Source of the DNA: Natronorubrum texcoconense
GTDB lineage: Archaea > Halobacteriota > Halobacteria > Halobacteriales > Natrialbaceae
Assembly (NCBI RefSeq): GCF_900100335.1
Contig: NZ_FNFE01000002.1
Span: 558,001-622,000, forward strand
Reading direction: 5' to 3'
DNA: 64,000 nucleotides
Notes under the pieces: model-generated
The model's input: only the letters and a program-made list of their open reading frames with translations
Databases searched by the model: none
Told to the model about the DNA's origin: nothing
Part shown: piece after piece, positions 1 through 8,906 of the stretch
Layout: each line of letters starts with the position of its first letter
How positions within the stretch are numbered: the stretch's first letter is position 1
Translations under genes and position numbers: made by a program

Positions 1-89
1 TCGGCCTCGTCGCCGGCTCCGGCTTCCGCATCTGCTTCCGCTTCAGCGTCGCTCGTAGCGTCGTCGACGTCCGAATCGCGCTTGCTCAC
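1..89 (-). CDS. N-terminus of an acidic protein downstream of nac (truncated by window edge)
   Basis: An open frame starts with GTG at 89 on the minus strand and runs off the left edge, so only 29 residues are visible. They are almost all Ser, Asp, Glu, Ala and Gly (it begins MSKRDSDVDD), a typical disordered acidic leader of a haloarchaeal protein. It starts five bases after the nac stop codon, so it is very probably co-transcribed with nac. In many haloarchaea the gene after nac encodes a tRNA (adenine-N1) methyltransferase. That is only a context-based guess here, because no conserved domain falls inside the window. Confidence 0.5.
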   Translation of the reverse strand, partial: MSKRDSDVDDATSDAEAEADAEAGAGDEA

Positions 90-94
90 GCGCG

Positions 95-487
95 TCACTC
101 GAGGGATTCGACTGCTGCGGCGAGGTCGCCGTCGACGTCCTCGAGTGCTGCGCGGGCCTCGTCCTCGCTGACGCCGGTACGGGTCGCGACGAGCTCGACG
201 TCGTCGTCAGGGATCGCGCTGCCGGCATCCGCGTCGCCACCGGCGTCGGCGCTCCCGCCTGCGGCACCGGACTCGACCTGTTCCGGCGAGCCGATGACCT
301 GGTAGGTCTCCTGGCCGCGGGCGTCCATCTTCGTGACTTCGGCGTCGTTGAAGACGAGGTCGTACTCGTCCGTGCGGATAATAACCTCCTCGGCATCGAT
401 ATCCTCGACGTCGATCCCCATCTGTTCCATCATCTGTTCCATCTTTCGCGGGTTCAGTCCGCCGCCTCCTCCGAACATACCCGACAC
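95..487 (-). CDS. nac: Nascent polypeptide-associated complex protein
   Basis: Archaeal NAC is a homodimer that binds nascent chains at the ribosome exit tunnel. The 130-residue protein opens with a Gly-rich leader ([10 protein letters not shown]) and [15 protein letters not shown]. The NAC beta-barrel dimerisation region follows (about residues 30-75, with [17 protein letters not shown]), then a low-complexity Gly/Ala/Asp linker. It ends in a UBA domain (about 90-130, ending [12 protein letters not shown]). The start is GTG at 487; an ATG three codons later at 478 is possible. The order NAC domain then UBA is the archaeal alpha-NAC layout. Confidence 0.95.
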   Translation of the reverse strand: MSGMFGGGGGLNPRKMEQMMEQMGIDVEDIDAEEVIIRTDEYDLVFNDAEVTKMDARGQETYQVIGSPEQVESGAAGGSADAGGDADAGSAIPDDDVELVATRTGVSEDEARAALEDVDGDLAAAVESLE

Positions 488-545
488 GTCGGCACCGGTG
501 ACCTTTTACCCTGCGGTCTAGGGCGCCCAGCGGTGACCGATCCCC

Positions 546-1064
546 TCACGCGATCGCGGCGAGTCCGAGCAACGGGAGCGCGACGTAGACGGAGTGATAC
601 AGGAGCGTCGACGCGCCGACGTGGAAGAGATATCGACGCCGCGGATACGAACTGACACCGGCGGGGATCGCGATCAATCCGCGACTCCACGGGATCACGT
701 TCGTCCCGAAGACGGCGACGTCGCCGTAGCGGTCGAACCAGTCACCGACCCGGCGGAACCGGTCCGACGACGGATCGAAACTGAGGTAGGGGACTGCCGA
801 GACGATCTCCTCGCCGTATCGTCTGCTTCCGGTGTAGACGGCGAACTGGCCGATCACGTGCGCGACCGTCACGAGGACGACGATCGTCGCGGCACCTACG
901 TGGGTCGGGGTGGTGAGCACCACGTACCCCGAGAGGAACACGCTCGTCGGAAAGATCTTCCCGATAAGGGCGCCTTTCAAGACGAAGACGACGAACAGCG
1001 CCGGAAGACCGGCGACGCTGATCGCGGCGAGGGCGTACTCGAGCCAGAGCGTAGCGGACGACAT
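546..1064 (-). CDS. DedA-family (SNARE-associated) membrane protein
   Basis: A 172-residue integral membrane protein with about four or five hydrophobic segments. It contains the DedA-type FGTNVIPWSRGLIAIPAG segment, matching the conserved region of DedA/VTT proteins where R and G/P residues line a lipid-translocation cavity. The family is implicated in phospholipid scrambling and membrane homeostasis; the substrate here is unknown. ATG at 1064 (MSSATLWLEY) is chosen because upstream in-frame codons encode Arg-rich, non-membrane sequence. The gene stands alone between nac and the PUA protein gene. Confidence 0.8.
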   Translation of the reverse strand: MSSATLWLEYALAAISVAGLPALFVVFVLKGALIGKIFPTSVFLSGYVVLTTPTHVGAATIVVLVTVAHVIGQFAVYTGSRRYGEEIVSAVPYLSFDPSSDRFRRVGDWFDRYGDVAVFGTNVIPWSRGLIAIPAGVSSYPRRRYLFHVGASTLLYHSVYVALPLLGLAAIA

Positions 1065-1204
1065 GGGTGGGGACGGTGTCGAGGGAACGGCGCGACACCG
1101 AACGTACGCGGTCAGTCGAACGGGACGAACATAAACAGTGGACCGTATTTTCCGATCCAGAAACACGTCGGATCGTCGGCTCCATCGAACCGTCTCGACC
1201 TCGT

Positions 1205-1699
1205 TCAGTCGGTCGCAGGCGCACCCTCGCGTACGGTGACGGCCATCCCGGTCTCGAAGTCCTCGATAGCCTCGGCGCCGAGTCGTGCCGTCCCGACCGC
1301 GATCACCTCGCCGCGCTCGTGGACGACCACCACCTCGTCGCCCGGCCGGATTTCCGGTCCGACCTCGAGGACGAACTTCGTGAAGACGTTCTTCTCGTCG
1401 CGGACGAACGGTTCGCTCTCGTCGTCGACGACGACGCGGTAGGCCGGGTGCTCGAGCGCCGCGTGGAGCCGACGACCACCCTCGAGTCCGAGTGTAAATC
1501 GGCCGTCGGTACCGAACGAAACGATGCGGCCGGCATCGGCGTGGACCTGCTGGGGACGACCCGAGGTCGTCCGCTTGACCGTCAGCGATTCCGCGGGCGG
1601 GAACAGCGCCTCGCCCGCGCCCGCACCGAACTGATAGTCCGCGATCGTGCGGAGGTTCGAAAGCCCCGCCAGCCCGTTTTCGTCGGCTGTATCACTCAT
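1205..1699 (-). CDS. PUA domain-containing protein
   Basis: A 164-residue soluble protein. Its C-terminal half (about residues 85-160) looks like a PUA RNA-binding domain, with the pattern VGPEIRPGDEVVVVHERGEV followed by AVGTARL, as in archaeal tRNA-guanine transglycosylase-like and pseudouridine synthase PUA modules. The N-terminal half (LRTIADYQFGAGAGEALF) resembles the pre-PUA region of small archaeal PUA proteins. It probably binds RNA; the target is not known. Start chosen at ATG 1699 (MSDTADENGL); the upstream extension to 1780 is less protein-like and overlaps the likely promoter. Confidence 0.8.
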   Translation of the reverse strand: MSDTADENGLAGLSNLRTIADYQFGAGAGEALFPPAESLTVKRTTSGRPQQVHADAGRIVSFGTDGRFTLGLEGGRRLHAALEHPAYRVVVDDESEPFVRDEKNVFTKFVLEVGPEIRPGDEVVVVHERGEVIAVGTARLGAEAIEDFETGMAVTVREGAPATD

Positions 1700-1864
1700 T
1701 GCGTGGCGTTTCGTGCGGGCGGTCGAAAGCCCTTCGACCTCGGGCGCCGCGTGGTCGACGTCCGAACCATGGACGCACATGTTTGATTGGCATACATATA
1801 AACGATGGATACAAAAACGAGATAGAGAACGTTATAATACTCGATTCTGTAGTACCGCTATCCA

Positions 1865-2047
1865 ATGGACGTCACGCAAATCGGCCTCGGGGCGGCCCTC
1901 CTCGTCCTCGGCACCCTGACGCTGGCCGGCCCGGCCTCGCTCGTCTCGGGTCCGACGACCTATCTTCTGGCGGGTGTGACGCTGCTCGTTACCGGTTACG
2001 CGCTGTTGATCGGTCTCTGGCGGAGTGAGTACCCGCATCGATCCTGA
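1865..2047 (+). CDS. Small two-helix membrane protein
   Basis: A 60-residue protein with two hydrophobic helices (about residues 5-28 and 32-52) and a basic tail (RSEYPHRS). No enzymatic motif is visible. It stands alone on the plus strand, about 165 bases from the divergent PUA gene start, with an AT-rich stretch at 1790-1855 as probable promoter. It resembles the many short membrane proteins of haloarchaea that have no known function. Confidence 0.65.
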   Translation: MDVTQIGLGAALLVLGTLTLAGPASLVSGPTTYLLAGVTLLVTGYALLIGLWRSEYPHRS

Positions 2048-2097
2048 TCGGCCGACCGGGTCGCACGCGAGTCCGAACGGCGACACGCGAAACGCAC

Positions 2098-2595
2098 CTA
2101 CAGCAGAAACGTCTCGTGGCGCTCGCCGAGGTCGAGGAACGAATCCGCCGCGTCGATGAGTTCTTCGGCCGTCGAAGACTCGAACGCCATCACCTCGACG
2201 CGAACACCTTCGTGGCGCAGATGCGAGCAGAGCCGCGAGAAGTCGCCGTCGCCGGTACAGAGCACGAGCGTGTCGATGTGGTTCGCGAGCGTCACCGCGT
2301 CGAGGCTCATCCCGACGTCCCAGTCGGCCTTCTTCGTGCCGTCCGAGAACGTCTTGATGTCCTTGATCTTCGGCTCGAAGCCGATATCGACCAGCGCCTC
2401 GAAGAAGCTCTCTTCCTCCGGCGAGTCCGCGCGGATCACGTACGCGATGGCGCGAGTCAGTTGGCGATCCTGAACGGCCTTATCGAGGAGCGCGGAGTAG
2501 TCGATATTTCGACTGTGGAGGCTCTGTGCCGTGTGATAGAGGTTCTGTGCGTCGACCAGGACGGCGACACGCTGGCCGGGATGAATTTCGGTCAT
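2098..2595 (-). CDS. NYN domain protein (LabA/PIN-like nuclease family)
   Basis: A 165-residue protein of the NYN family, a PIN-like fold with metal-dependent RNase potential. The first acidic position lies in VAVLVDAQNLY (Asp15), an internal DWDVGMSLD supplies another Asp cluster, and TGDGDFSRL carries the C-terminal Asp pair typical of LabA/DUF88 proteins. The usual catalytic acids are therefore present. The role is probably RNA processing or decay; substrates are unknown. The start is ATG 2595 (MTEIHPGQRV), with a short AT-rich region upstream. Confidence 0.85.
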   Translation of the reverse strand: MTEIHPGQRVAVLVDAQNLYHTAQSLHSRNIDYSALLDKAVQDRQLTRAIAYVIRADSPEEESFFEALVDIGFEPKIKDIKTFSDGTKKADWDVGMSLDAVTLANHIDTLVLCTGDGDFSRLCSHLRHEGVRVEVMAFESSTAEELIDAADSFLDLGERHETFLL

Positions 2596-2802
2596 AGGCT
2601 ACATTGTATCGGCAATCGTTAAAAAGGCGCGTCGTTGGGTCCGTATTTGCGCGCCTCGACCTCGGCGTATCGAGGCACGTAGCCGATATCACTCACGCTC
2701 GAGTGATCGTCATCACTCGAGTCGGCGGCCGACCGGCGCGGTCGCTCCGGACGGTGATGAACGGCGGCCAAAATATCGTCGGCTGTAGCCGATCGACAGC
2801 CG

Positions 2803-3627
2803 TTAGCTACGGAGTTTCTCGATGCGCTTTTCCGTCGGCGGGTGGGTCGCGAACACCTGCGCCATGAGGCTCTTGTCGGAGTTGAAGATGCAGAGCGCGT
2901 TCATGCTGTCTTCGACCTGCGACTCCTGGCCCTGGGATCCGCTCGAGATCTTCTCGAGCGCGCGGGCGAGGGGGTCGCCGCTGCCGATGTACTGGCGAGC
3001 GTCGTCGTCGGCGACGTACTCGCGGTACCGCGAGATGGCGAGGACGAAGACCATCACGAGCATGTTCGCGAGCGTCGAGGCGATCATGGCGACGATGTAG
3101 GTGCCGATGTTGCGCTCGCCGCCCATCAGAACCGCGAAGTAGGCGACGTAGCCGACCATCATCCCGATGGACTGGCCGATGACCATCGTGATGACGTCGC
3201 GGTTCTTGATGTGGGCGATCTCGTGGGCGATGACGCCCTCGAGTTCGTCGCGCTCGAGCAACCGCATGAGTTCCGTCGAGACGCAGACGACGCCGGCACC
3301 CTTTCGGCCGACGGCGAAGGCGTTGGGGACGCCCATATCCATCACCATCAGCTTCGGCTTCTTGACGCCCATATCGCGGGAGAGGGACTCGGTCATCTGA
3401 TGGACTTCCCGATACTGTCCCTCGTCGGGCATCTCCTCGGCTTTTCTGGTCGCCAACCACTTTCCGAGTTTGTACTGGAACGCGGGGAGGATGATGATAC
3501 CGGCGGGCAGTATCAACAGGGGATCGACGCCGAACATCAGCGCGAGCACCGTCGCTGCACCGACGTAGAAGGCGAACAGGATGGCCCCGACGACGACCAT
3601 CCGTACTTTCAGTCCGAAGTCTGTCAT
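2803..3627 (-). CDS. htpX: HtpX-like zinc metalloprotease
   Basis: A 274-residue membrane-bound M48 protease. Two N-terminal membrane segments (about residues 8-52) precede the catalytic region. The zinc motif HEIAH is at 135-139, and the third ligand is Glu193 in SRYREYVADDDA; further membrane segments lie at about 145-190. HtpX enzymes cleave misfolded membrane proteins from the cytoplasmic side. The C-terminal ATHPPTEKRIEKL is the family's closing signature. The gene is monocistronic, and a palindrome lies 68 bases upstream of its start. Confidence 0.93.
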   Translation of the reverse strand: MTDFGLKVRMVVVGAILFAFYVGAATVLALMFGVDPLLILPAGIIILPAFQYKLGKWLATRKAEEMPDEGQYREVHQMTESLSRDMGVKKPKLMVMDMGVPNAFAVGRKGAGVVCVSTELMRLLERDELEGVIAHEIAHIKNRDVITMVIGQSIGMMVGYVAYFAVLMGGERNIGTYIVAMIASTLANMLVMVFVLAISRYREYVADDDARQYIGSGDPLARALEKISSGSQGQESQVEDSMNALCIFNSDKSLMAQVFATHPPTEKRIEKLRS

Positions 3628-3977
3628 ACCCGGCCGTACGTACTACTCCGGGATAAATTACGCGAAACGTCATGTCAATTAGTGGCACAACCCGTTCGAG
3701 CCGACGGCTCGAAGTCACAACCGATAAGGTCGTCCGTTCCGACTGCTCCCATATGCGTCACGTCGCTCACCCGACCGATCGTCCCGTCGTGAGCGACGCC
3801 GACCTCCGTTTTTCGAAACGCAAACGTCTGTGAGATGTGCTCGAGGCGGGCGTAGCACCCCCGTCCCGGGCGCGACCTCGACGCGGTCAGGTCGAGTTCA
3901 ATTCCACGCCTGACTCACGACGCGCGAATCACCAATAGCCAAGTACCTAGCAGCCGACTCAGATAGCAACACCCACC
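3628..3977. other. Intergenic region between htpX and dapA
   Basis: This 350-base stretch separates the divergent htpX and dapA genes. I see no convincing coding sequence. It must contain both promoters; the AT-rich stretch near 3650-3662 (gggataaatt) is a candidate TATA element for htpX. The dapA side has only a weak AT-rich element about 40 bases before the start. The palindrome annotated at 3695-3713 is the only clear symmetrical element. Confidence 0.5.
3695..3713. promoter_or_regulatory. 8-bp-arm palindrome in the htpX/dapA divergent region
   Basis: The arms ttcgagcc and ggctcgaa are perfect inverted repeats around a three-base centre. The site sits 68 bases upstream of the htpX start codon and about 265 bases from dapA, so it more plausibly serves htpX. 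It could be a dimeric operator. There is no T-run, so a terminator is less likely. Confidence 0.35.
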
Positions 3978-4922
3978 ATGACATCAGATATCGACTTCAC
4001 CGGCGTTTTCCCGGCCATGTGTACGCCGTTCGACGAGGACGAACGCATCGACTTCGAAACGCTCCAGACCGACGCCCAGCGACTCGAGAGCGCGGGCGTC
4101 GACGGGCTCGTTCCCGTCGGCTCGACCGGCGAATCCGCGACGCTGACCCACGACGAACACGTCCGCGTCGTCGAGGCCGTCATCGAGGCCGTCGACGACG
4201 TGCCCGTCATCGCGGGCACGGGCTCGAACAACACCCGCGAGGCGCTCGAGCTCTCCGAGCGCGCCGCCGAGGCCGGCGCCGACGGCCTCCTCCTGATCTC
4301 GCCGTACTACAACAAGCCCGAGCAGCGCGGACTCGTCGACCACTTTCGCACGATCGCCGACGCGGTCGATCTCCCGCAGATCGTCTACAACGTACCCTCC
4401 CGCACGGGCCAGAACATCGAACCCGACACGGCGGTCGAACTCGCCAGCCACGAGAATATCGCGGGTTACAAGGCCGCCAGCGGCGACCTGGGCCAGATCG
4501 GCGAGATCGCCGAGCGCACGATGGACGAGGACTTCGCCGTCCTCTCGGGCGACGACGCGCTCACCCTGCCGACGATCGCCGTCGGCGGTACCGGCACGAT
4601 CAGCGTCGCCGGCAACATCGAACCCGAACTCACCTGCGCGATGGTCGGCGCCGCACTCGACGGCGACTACGCGCGCGCCCAACAGCTCCACCACGAACTC
4701 GGGCCGCTGTTCCGCGAGCTGTTCGTCGAGACCAACCCGATCCCGGTCAAGGAGGCCATGGAGATCCGCGGCTACGGACCCGCACGGATGCGTCCACCGC
4801 TGACTCGACTCTCCGAGGAGTACCGCGAGGACCTCGAGGCCGTCCTCGCGAACCTCGAGAACGAATCACCGGCGTCGGCCGACGACAGCAGCACGGAGCC
4901 GGCGGCGGAGGGTGATCGATGA
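3978..4922 (+). CDS. dapA: 4-hydroxy-tetrahydrodipicolinate synthase
   Basis: DapA condenses pyruvate with aspartate semialdehyde, the first committed step of lysine synthesis. The 314-residue class I aldolase has the GSTGES motif near residue 47, the Tyr of YNVPSRTG, and the Schiff-base Lys in GYKAASGD. A C-terminal acidic extension of about 20 residues (ASADDSSTEPAAEGDR) is typical of halophiles. First gene of the dap operon; its stop overlaps the dapB start by four bases (ATGA). Start ATG 3978 (MTSDIDFTG). Confidence 0.96.
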   Translation: MTSDIDFTGVFPAMCTPFDEDERIDFETLQTDAQRLESAGVDGLVPVGSTGESATLTHDEHVRVVEAVIEAVDDVPVIAGTGSNNTREALELSERAAEAGADGLLLISPYYNKPEQRGLVDHFRTIADAVDLPQIVYNVPSRTGQNIEPDTAVELASHENIAGYKAASGDLGQIGEIAERTMDEDFAVLSGDDALTLPTIAVGGTGTISVAGNIEPELTCAMVGAALDGDYARAQQLHHELGPLFRELFVETNPIPVKEAMEIRGYGPARMRPPLTRLSEEYREDLEAVLANLENESPASADDSSTEPAAEGDR

Positions 4923-5686
4923 CGGTACGGGTCGGCGTCACCGGCGCGACGGGCCGGATGGGGCGTGAAGTGATCGCCGCCGCAGCGGACCACGCCGACT
5001 GCGAGGTCGTCTTCGCGGTCACCCGCGAGCCCGACGGCGAGACGGTCGACGGCATCGAGATCGAATCTGCCGGCGAGTTCGACTCGCTGGTCGTCGAGCG
5101 CGAGCCCAGCGTCGTAATCGACTTCACCGGCCCCGAATCGGCGGTCGACTACGCCGACGCCTGCGCCGACGCCGGCGTCGCATTCGTCACGGGAACCACC
5201 GGTTTCGACGACGACGGACGCGAGGCGCTCGAGTCCGCGAGCGAGGAGGTCGCCGTCCTCCACGCGCCGAACTTCGCCCGCGGGGTGCAGGCCCTGCTGA
5301 ACGTCGTCGGCGAGGCCGTACAGAACTTGCCCGGCTACGACGTCGAACTCGTCGAGACCCACCACAACGCCAAACGCGACGCCCCCAGCGGGACCGCGAA
5401 CCGGCTGCTCGAGGAAATCGAGACCAACGGCGACTTTACCGGACGGACCCACGGCCGCGAGGGCGAGGATCCGCGCGAAGAAGGCGAGATCGGCGTCCAC
5501 GCGCTCCGCGCGGGCAACGTCACGGGCGAGCACGAAGTGATCCTCGCGGGCAACCACGAGGAGGTCCGGCTCACGCACCGCGCCGAGGACCGCGGGGTCT
5601 TCGCCGCGGGCGCGGTCGACGCGGCGGTCTGGATCGCTGGACAAAAGGCGGGCGACTACGACTTCGCGGACGTGATCAGCGAATGA
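4919..5686 (+). CDS. dapB: 4-hydroxy-tetrahydrodipicolinate reductase
   Basis: DapB reduces hydroxy-tetrahydrodipicolinate with NAD(P)H. The 255-residue protein starts with the nucleotide-binding GVTGATGRMGREV, has GTTGF and APNFARGV in the middle, and carries the catalytic signature ETHHNAKRDAPSGTA with its His pair and Lys. Length and motif order are normal for the family. It overlaps dapA by four bases and dapD by four bases, indicating translational coupling in one operon. Confidence 0.96.
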   Translation: MTVRVGVTGATGRMGREVIAAAADHADCEVVFAVTREPDGETVDGIEIESAGEFDSLVVEREPSVVIDFTGPESAVDYADACADAGVAFVTGTTGFDDDGREALESASEEVAVLHAPNFARGVQALLNVVGEAVQNLPGYDVELVETHHNAKRDAPSGTANRLLEEIETNGDFTGRTHGREGEDPREEGEIGVHALRAGNVTGEHEVILAGNHEEVRLTHRAEDRGVFAAGAVDAAVWIAGQKAGDYDFADVISE

Positions 5687-6519
5687 GCACGCTCGAGACC
5701 GAGATCGACGAGCTGTGGGACCGCAAACAGAACGACGACGTCAGCGTCGAAACCGTCGGCGAGGACGAGAAAGCGACGCTCGACGCCTTCCTCGACGCGC
5801 TCGAGGACGGCGAGATCCGCGCCGCGGAGAAACGGGGCGACAGCTGGGAGGCCAACGAGTGGGTCAAACAGGGTATCCTGCTCAACTTCGGCCTGCGCGA
5901 GACCGTCCCCCGCGAGTACGGCGGCGTCACGTACAACGACGTCCTCCCGCTCGCGGACTCGAGCGAGTACGGCGACCGCGGCAGTCGCAACACGCCCGAC
6001 GGCACCGTCGTCCGCAAGGGCGCCCACATCGGCTCGGACTGCATCCTGATGAGCCCGGCGTTCGTCAACATCGGCGCCCACGTCGGCGACGGCACGCTCG
6101 TTGACTCCTGTGACACGGTCGGCTCCTGCGCGCAGATCGGCGCGAACGTCAAACTCGGCGCGAACACCCTCATCGGCGGCGTGCTCGAGCCGGTCGAGGA
6201 CGCGCCGGTCATCGTCGAGGACAACGTCTCGCTCGGCGCGGGCTGTCGCGTCACGAGCGGCTTCGTCGTCGGTGAGAACAGCGTCGTCGGCGAGAACACG
6301 CTGCTGACGCCGCGAATTCCCGTCTACGACCTCGTCGAGGACGAGGTGCTCTACGGCGAACTGCCGGCCGACCGCCGCGCGTTCACGCGGTTCGTCGAAT
6401 CCTCTGTCAGCGAGCACGCGCTCTTTGACGGCGGCGCCTACAAGCCGGCCGTCGTCGCGACGGATCTGGAGACGGAGACGCTCGAGGCGACCGAGCGCGA
6501 GGACGCGCTGCGAGAGTAG
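5683..6519 (+). CDS. dapD: 2,3,4,5-tetrahydropyridine-2,6-dicarboxylate N-succinyltransferase
   Basis: DapD succinylates tetrahydrodipicolinate, which commits the cell to the succinylase branch of lysine synthesis. In the 278-residue protein, an N-terminal helical region is followed by a left-handed beta-helix of hexapeptide repeats (about residues 105-215, for example GAHIGSDC, GANVKLGANTLIGG, VGENSVVGENTLL). The RKGAHIG and VDSCDTVGSCAQIG segments match the cofactor and substrate region. It overlaps dapB by four bases. About 50 bases separate it from lysA, where a secondary promoter is possible. Confidence 0.94.
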   Translation: MSTLETEIDELWDRKQNDDVSVETVGEDEKATLDAFLDALEDGEIRAAEKRGDSWEANEWVKQGILLNFGLRETVPREYGGVTYNDVLPLADSSEYGDRGSRNTPDGTVVRKGAHIGSDCILMSPAFVNIGAHVGDGTLVDSCDTVGSCAQIGANVKLGANTLIGGVLEPVEDAPVIVEDNVSLGAGCRVTSGFVVGENSVVGENTLLTPRIPVYDLVEDEVLYGELPADRRAFTRFVESSVSEHALFDGGAYKPAVVATDLETETLEATEREDALRE

Positions 6520-6570
6520 CCGAGCGCCGAACCCAAACGTTTGAATTCTCACGCTCACGTACACTGAACA

Positions 6571-8004
6571 ATGACTACGCCCGCAGCGTCCCCCGCCGTC
6601 CGCCGCCTCGACGACTGGGACGCCGTCGACCTGTCCGCGCTTATAGACGACTACAGCTCGCCGCTGTACGTGCTCGATCTCGAGCGCGTCCGCGAGAACT
6701 GCCACCGAATTCAGTCCGCGTTTCCGGACGCGGAGATTCTCTACGCCGTGAAGGCGAACGCCCTCGGAGACGTCCTCGAAACCCTGCACGAGGAAGGCGT
6801 CGGACTCGAGTGTGCCTCCGCGGGCGAAGTTGAACGCGCGCTCGCGGCCATCGATTCGAGCGCCGCACGCGATGAATCCGGCACCGGGGGCGATAGCTCG
6901 GGTGCGGACGTCCACTACACGGCCGTCAACCCGCCCGCGCGGGACCTCGACTGGGTCGTCGACGCCTGGGAGGACCACCCCGAGCTGACGATCACCGTGG
7001 GGGCCGAGGACACCCTCGACCGCCTCGAGGAACGCGGCTACGACGGCCGGCTCTGTCTCCGCGTGAACCCCGGAATCGGCGCCGGCCACCACGAGAAGGT
7101 CCAGACCGGCGCCAACGCGAAGTTCGGCGTCCCGGCCGAACGCGCGGTCGACGTGCTCACCGACGCCGCCGAGCGCGGCTTCGACGTCGTCGGCATTCAC
7201 GCCCACGTCGGTTCGGGCGTCTCGAGCGACCAACTGGACGACCACCGGGAGTTCGTTTCGCGGATGGGCGATCTGACGCGGGAGGTGAGCGACGCGCTCG
7301 CGGCCGTCGACGGCGACGGCCTCGAGTTCGTCGACGTCGGCGGCGGCTTCGGCGTTCCCTACCACGAGGACGAGGAGCCGCTCGATCTCGAGGCGGTCGC
7401 CGAGGCGACGCGCGAGGCGATCGGCGAGGTCGACGCGCAACTGACGATCGAACCCGGCCGCTACTTCGTCGCCGACGCGGGGGTCCTCCTGACGGAAGTC
7501 AACACCGTCAAGGAGGCCCGCGACACCCTCGCGGTCGGCATAGACGCCGGGATGACGACCCTGCTCCGGCCCGCGATGTACGACGCCTATCACCCGATCC
7601 GAAATCTGACGGCCGACTCGAGCGGCGCGGACGAGAACGACAGCCACACCAGTCGCGAGATGCGGCCACAGACCATCACCGGCCCGATCTGCGAGAGCGG
7701 GGACGTGTTCTGTACCGACCGGCAACTCCCGACGAGCGAGCGCGGGGACGTCCTCGCGGTCGGCAACACGGGGGCCTACGGCTACGAGATGGCCAACCAG
7801 TACAACTCCCGACCTCGGCCCGCTTCGGTCGTCCTCGACGGCGACGGGGTTCGACTCGCACGCCGTCGCGAGACGGTCGACGACGTCACTCGGCTCGAGG
7901 CCGAGCGCTCCGACCCGACAAACGACGCCGGCGGCGCCGGATCGAACGGGAACGCTGATACCGACGCAGACCGAGAAGCACATAACGGCCACGATACTCG
8001 ATAG
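6571..8004 (+). CDS. lysA: Diaminopimelate decarboxylase
   Basis: LysA is the PLP enzyme that decarboxylates meso-diaminopimelate to L-lysine. The 477-residue protein has the PLP Lys in YAVKANALGD, the HAHVGSG segment, the phosphate-binding GGGFGVPY, EPGRYFVADAGVL, and CESGDVF, which supplies the active-site Cys. It is longer than most family members because of acidic insertions (about residues 93-112 and 350-365) and an acidic tail of about 30 residues. Within the operon its stop lies four bases before dapF. Confidence 0.95.
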   Translation: MTTPAASPAVRRLDDWDAVDLSALIDDYSSPLYVLDLERVRENCHRIQSAFPDAEILYAVKANALGDVLETLHEEGVGLECASAGEVERALAAIDSSAARDESGTGGDSSGADVHYTAVNPPARDLDWVVDAWEDHPELTITVGAEDTLDRLEERGYDGRLCLRVNPGIGAGHHEKVQTGANAKFGVPAERAVDVLTDAAERGFDVVGIHAHVGSGVSSDQLDDHREFVSRMGDLTREVSDALAAVDGDGLEFVDVGGGFGVPYHEDEEPLDLEAVAEATREAIGEVDAQLTIEPGRYFVADAGVLLTEVNTVKEARDTLAVGIDAGMTTLLRPAMYDAYHPIRNLTADSSGADENDSHTSREMRPQTITGPICESGDVFCTDRQLPTSERGDVLAVGNTGAYGYEMANQYNSRPRPASVVLDGDGVRLARRRETVDDVTRLEAERSDPTNDAGGAGSNGNADTDADREAHNGHDTR

Positions 8005-8008
8005 CACG

Positions 8009-8839
8009 ATGACTGTTCCATTTCAGAAGTACCACGGCACCGGCAACGACTTTCTAATTATCCACGCGGACGAGTTCGTCCCCGATCGGGGGGCACTCGC
8101 CGTCCGCGAGTGCGATCGCGACGCCGGCGTCGGTGCCGACGGAATCCTCTATCTCGCCCTCGAGGAGAAGTTCAGTCCGCCGCGCGTCGTGATGACGCTG
8201 GTCCAGCCCGACGGTTCGACGGCCCCGATGTGCGGCAACGGCGCGCGCTGTGCCGCCGAGTGGGCCATGGATCGGACCGACACCGACAGCGTCATGATCG
8301 ACACGCAGTCGGGCACCCTTCGCGCGGATCGGACCGACGGCGTGATCACCATCGAGATGGGGACGCCCACGTTCGACCCCGGCGACGTCCCGGTTCGGGC
8401 GGACGAGCCGGTCTTCGAGGAGGAGATCGACGGCCTCGAGGTGACGATGGTCAACACCGGCGTTCCCCACGCCGTCGCGTTCGTCGACGATGTCGGCGAC
8501 GTCGACCTCGAGACGGTTGCACCACCAGTTCGCCACGGCGACGCGTTCCCGAAGGGGACGAACGTCACGGTCGCCAGCCCCGACGGCGACGGCGGCTTCG
8601 ACCAGCGGACCTACGAGCGCGGCGTCGAAGCCGAGACGGACTCCTGCGGGACGGGTGCGGTCGCCATCGCCGTCGTCGCCCGCCGACTCGGTCTCACCGA
8701 CGCCGATCCCGTCGAGGTGCGCCCGCCGGGTGGCGACCTGCAGGTCAGCTTCAACGACCGCGGGAACGCGACGCTCACCGGCCCCGTCGAACACGAGTTC
8801 GACGGCGAAGTCACGCCCGAATCGCCGGCCGAACTGTGA
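8009..8839 (+). CDS. dapF: Diaminopimelate epimerase
   Basis: DapF converts LL- to meso-diaminopimelate with two catalytic cysteines. Both are visible in the 276-residue protein: the first in MCGNGARCAAEW and the second in ETDSCGTGAVA. The start MTVPFQKYHGTGNDFLI is the standard N-terminus. It lies four bases after lysA. A 67-base gap with another frame of no merit separates it from dapE. Confidence 0.96.
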   Translation: MTVPFQKYHGTGNDFLIIHADEFVPDRGALAVRECDRDAGVGADGILYLALEEKFSPPRVVMTLVQPDGSTAPMCGNGARCAAEWAMDRTDTDSVMIDTQSGTLRADRTDGVITIEMGTPTFDPGDVPVRADEPVFEEEIDGLEVTMVNTGVPHAVAFVDDVGDVDLETVAPPVRHGDAFPKGTNVTVASPDGDGGFDQRTYERGVEAETDSCGTGAVAIAVVARRLGLTDADPVEVRPPGGDLQVSFNDRGNATLTGPVEHEFDGEVTPESPAEL

Positions 8840-8906
8840 GCGGGGAGCGGATGGACGAGAGCGAGAGCAAGCGACGACCGAGAACGACTGGAAACGGAGC
8901 CGAACG

